Below the pieces are notes generated by a model. It did no database searches, was not told the DNA's origin, and worked only from the letters and a program-made list of their open reading frames with translations. Positions 11,457-12,628 of a DNA stretch of 12,628 nt are shown here, one piece after another. Numbering within the stretch: the first letter of the stretch is position 1; each line of letters opens with the position of its first letter. The DNA comes from Anaerolineae bacterium (GTDB lineage: Bacteria > Chloroflexota > Anaerolineae > Aggregatilineales > Phototrophicaceae), in assembly GCA_019912905.1 (NCBI GenBank), contig JAIOHO010000924.1:1-12628 (forward strand), given 5' to 3'. The translations under genes were made by a program, and so were the position numbers.

Positions 11457-12628
11457 ATGCGCAAATTCATCACGATGATGATTCTGATTGTGCTGCTGCC
11501 CGTCGGGCTGGTGGGCGCGCAGGGCGACCAGGACCCGGTATCCCCGGCGGTCACGATCAGCTCACCGGCTCCCGGATCGGTGCTGCCTAACCTCAACGCG
11601 ATTACGGTCACTGGTACGGGCACGGCGCTGTTTGAAAACAGCCTGGTCGTTCAGGCGCGCGATTCGGGCGGCGCGATCCTCGCCCAGCAGCCGGTGACGA
11701 CCGATGCCAGCGAAGTCGGCGGTACGGGCAACTGGCAGGCGACGCTGGCGGTCAGCGTGACGCCGGGCACGGCGGGCGACATTCGCGCCTTTGCAACCTC
11801 GGCCAATGACGGCAGTGTGATCGCCGAAGCGACTATCAACGTCACCTTTGGTTCGTCGCCGCTGCCTTCGACGATCACCATCAGCACCCCGCTTTCCGGC
11901 GCGATTCTGCCGAACAACGGGTCATTCATGGTCAGTGGGATTGCCAATAATATCTTCGAAGGCACTGTGATCGTGCAGGCGCGCGACGGAGCCGGGAATA
12001 TCCTGGCCCAGCAGCCGACGACTGCGAATGGGGCAGGCTCCTGGCAGGTGTCGCTGGCGGTGAACGTCGCTGCCGGGACGACCGGCAACATTCGTGCTTA
12101 CTCCGAGTCTTCGGATGGCCGGGTTGAGGCGGAGGCTATCGTCAACGTATCGTATGGGGCGATTCCGGTCGATGTGGACATCGCCATCACTTTCCCGACC
12201 AACGGCGCGGTGGTGACGACCGCCCCGAATATTACGGTGACAGGCACCACGCGCAACATCAGCGATGGGCGCGTGATCGTGCAGGTGCGCGATGGCAACA
12301 ACCGCGTGCTGGCCGAGCGTCAGGTCCAGACCAGCCCGACGCAGGGCAACGGCACCTGGCAGGCACTGCTCAATGCCTTCTTTACTTTTAACACCAGTGG
12401 TTCGATCGTGGCCTATACGCCCGGTGTCGGTGATGGCGGGCAGTTCCTGACGGATACGATCTTCGTCACCTTCCTGGCGAACTGCGCCCCGCGCAACGAC
12501 TGGCCGATTTACTTCGTGCAGCGCGGTGACACACTGGGCAACATTGCCCGGAACGTCGGCAGCAGCACGGCGGAACTGGCCCAGGCGAACTGCCTGAACA
12601 ACGTCAATCTGATCGAAGTCGGCCAGCA
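11457..12628 (+). CDS. Secreted protein with three Gmad2-like repeats and a C-terminal LysM (cut by window edge)
   Basis: 390 codons are visible and the C-terminus lies beyond the window. A signal peptide (MRKFITMMILIVLLPVGLVG, cleavage near residue 21) is followed by three tandem repeats of about 100 residues beginning near residues 31, 138 and 239. Each has the pattern T-I-S-x-P-x-x-G-x-x-L-P-N, then VTGTG or a similar strand, then VIVQARDGAGNILAQQP or a close variant, then GxWQAxLxxxV, then GxIRAY. This fits the Gmad2 Ig-like domain of spore-germination and cell-surface proteins. A LysM module starts near residue 351 (IYFVQRGDTLGNIARNVGSS, then LAQANCLNN), which in known families binds peptidoglycan or related glycans. 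The protein is probably exported and held at the cell wall by LysM. AGGAGG lies 4 nt before the ATG. It follows the glycosyltransferase gene by 97 nt, and the two may belong to one envelope locus. Confidence 0.85.
   Translation, partial: MRKFITMMILIVLLPVGLVGAQGDQDPVSPAVTISSPAPGSVLPNLNAITVTGTGTALFENSLVVQARDSGGAILAQQPVTTDASEVGGTGNWQATLAVSVTPGTAGDIRAFATSANDGSVIAEATINVTFGSSPLPSTITISTPLSGAILPNNGSFMVSGIANNIFEGTVIVQARDGAGNILAQQPTTANGAGSWQVSLAVNVAAGTTGNIRAYSESSDGRVEAEAIVNVSYGAIPVDVDIAITFPTNGAVVTTAPNITVTGTTRNISDGRVIVQVRDGNNRVLAERQVQTSPTQGNGTWQALLNAFFTFNTSGSIVAYTPGVGDGGQFLTDTIFVTFLANCAPRNDWPIYFVQRGDTLGNIARNVGSSTAELAQANCLNNVNLIEVGQ

Overview
The window is high-GC bacterial DNA and looks like an ordinary chromosomal stretch of a Chloroflexota bacterium, most likely from the Anaerolineae. 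That placement is inferred from content only: a secreted protein with tandem Gmad2-type Ig-like repeats followed by LysM, a GT39/PMT-like polytopic glycosyltransferase coupled to an FxLYD/propeller-like secreted protein, a divergent Lgt-like membrane protein, TTG starts behind strong Shine-Dalgarno sequences, and short GC-rich palindromic repeats. I see no tRNA, rRNA, CRISPR array, transposase, integrase or phage gene. No gene-free stretch exceeds 300 bases; the longest is 3431-3615.

Layout. On the minus strand, 1-2042 holds an amidohydrolase of the N-acyl-D-amino-acid deacylase family followed 12 nt later by the start of an MFS transporter that runs off the left edge, probably an uptake-plus-hydrolysis operon. 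Still on the minus strand are an Lgt-like membrane protein (2133-2882) with a good sigma70-type promoter and a small lipoprotein (2987-3430). A divergent intergenic region with several dyads leads to a plus-strand ICMT/PEMT-like membrane methyltransferase (3616-4329), convergent with a DUF3291 protein (4393-4881). A transketolase starts from TTG at 5002 and is followed by a small one-TM membrane protein (7072-7500), convergent with acpS (7523-7885). From 7971 onward everything is on the plus strand: a promoter, a secreted FxLYD/propeller-like protein (8032-9366), a GT-C glycosyltransferase whose TTG start overlaps the previous stop (9363-11360), and a Gmad2x3-LysM secreted protein cut by the right edge (11457-12628).

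How they fit together. There is housekeeping metabolism (transketolase for the pentose phosphate pathway, AcpS for activating acyl carrier protein), lipid and lipoprotein modification (Lgt-like protein, methyltransferase), and an envelope block at the right end (secreted protein, GT-C glycosyltransferase, LysM protein). The amidohydrolase and MFS pair probably serve catabolism of an N-acylated amino acid, a peptide or a related compound.

The most interesting signals are small: a perfect 20-bp GC palindrome inside the glycosyltransferase reading frame; two related hairpin repeats 10 and 4 nt after the stops of two plus-strand genes; an amidohydrolase without the usual HxH and Cys metal ligands; an Lgt-like protein without the canonical GRIGN arginine; and two cistrons in the same frame separated by one TAG and four codons. 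I did not find a convincing new multi-gene system.
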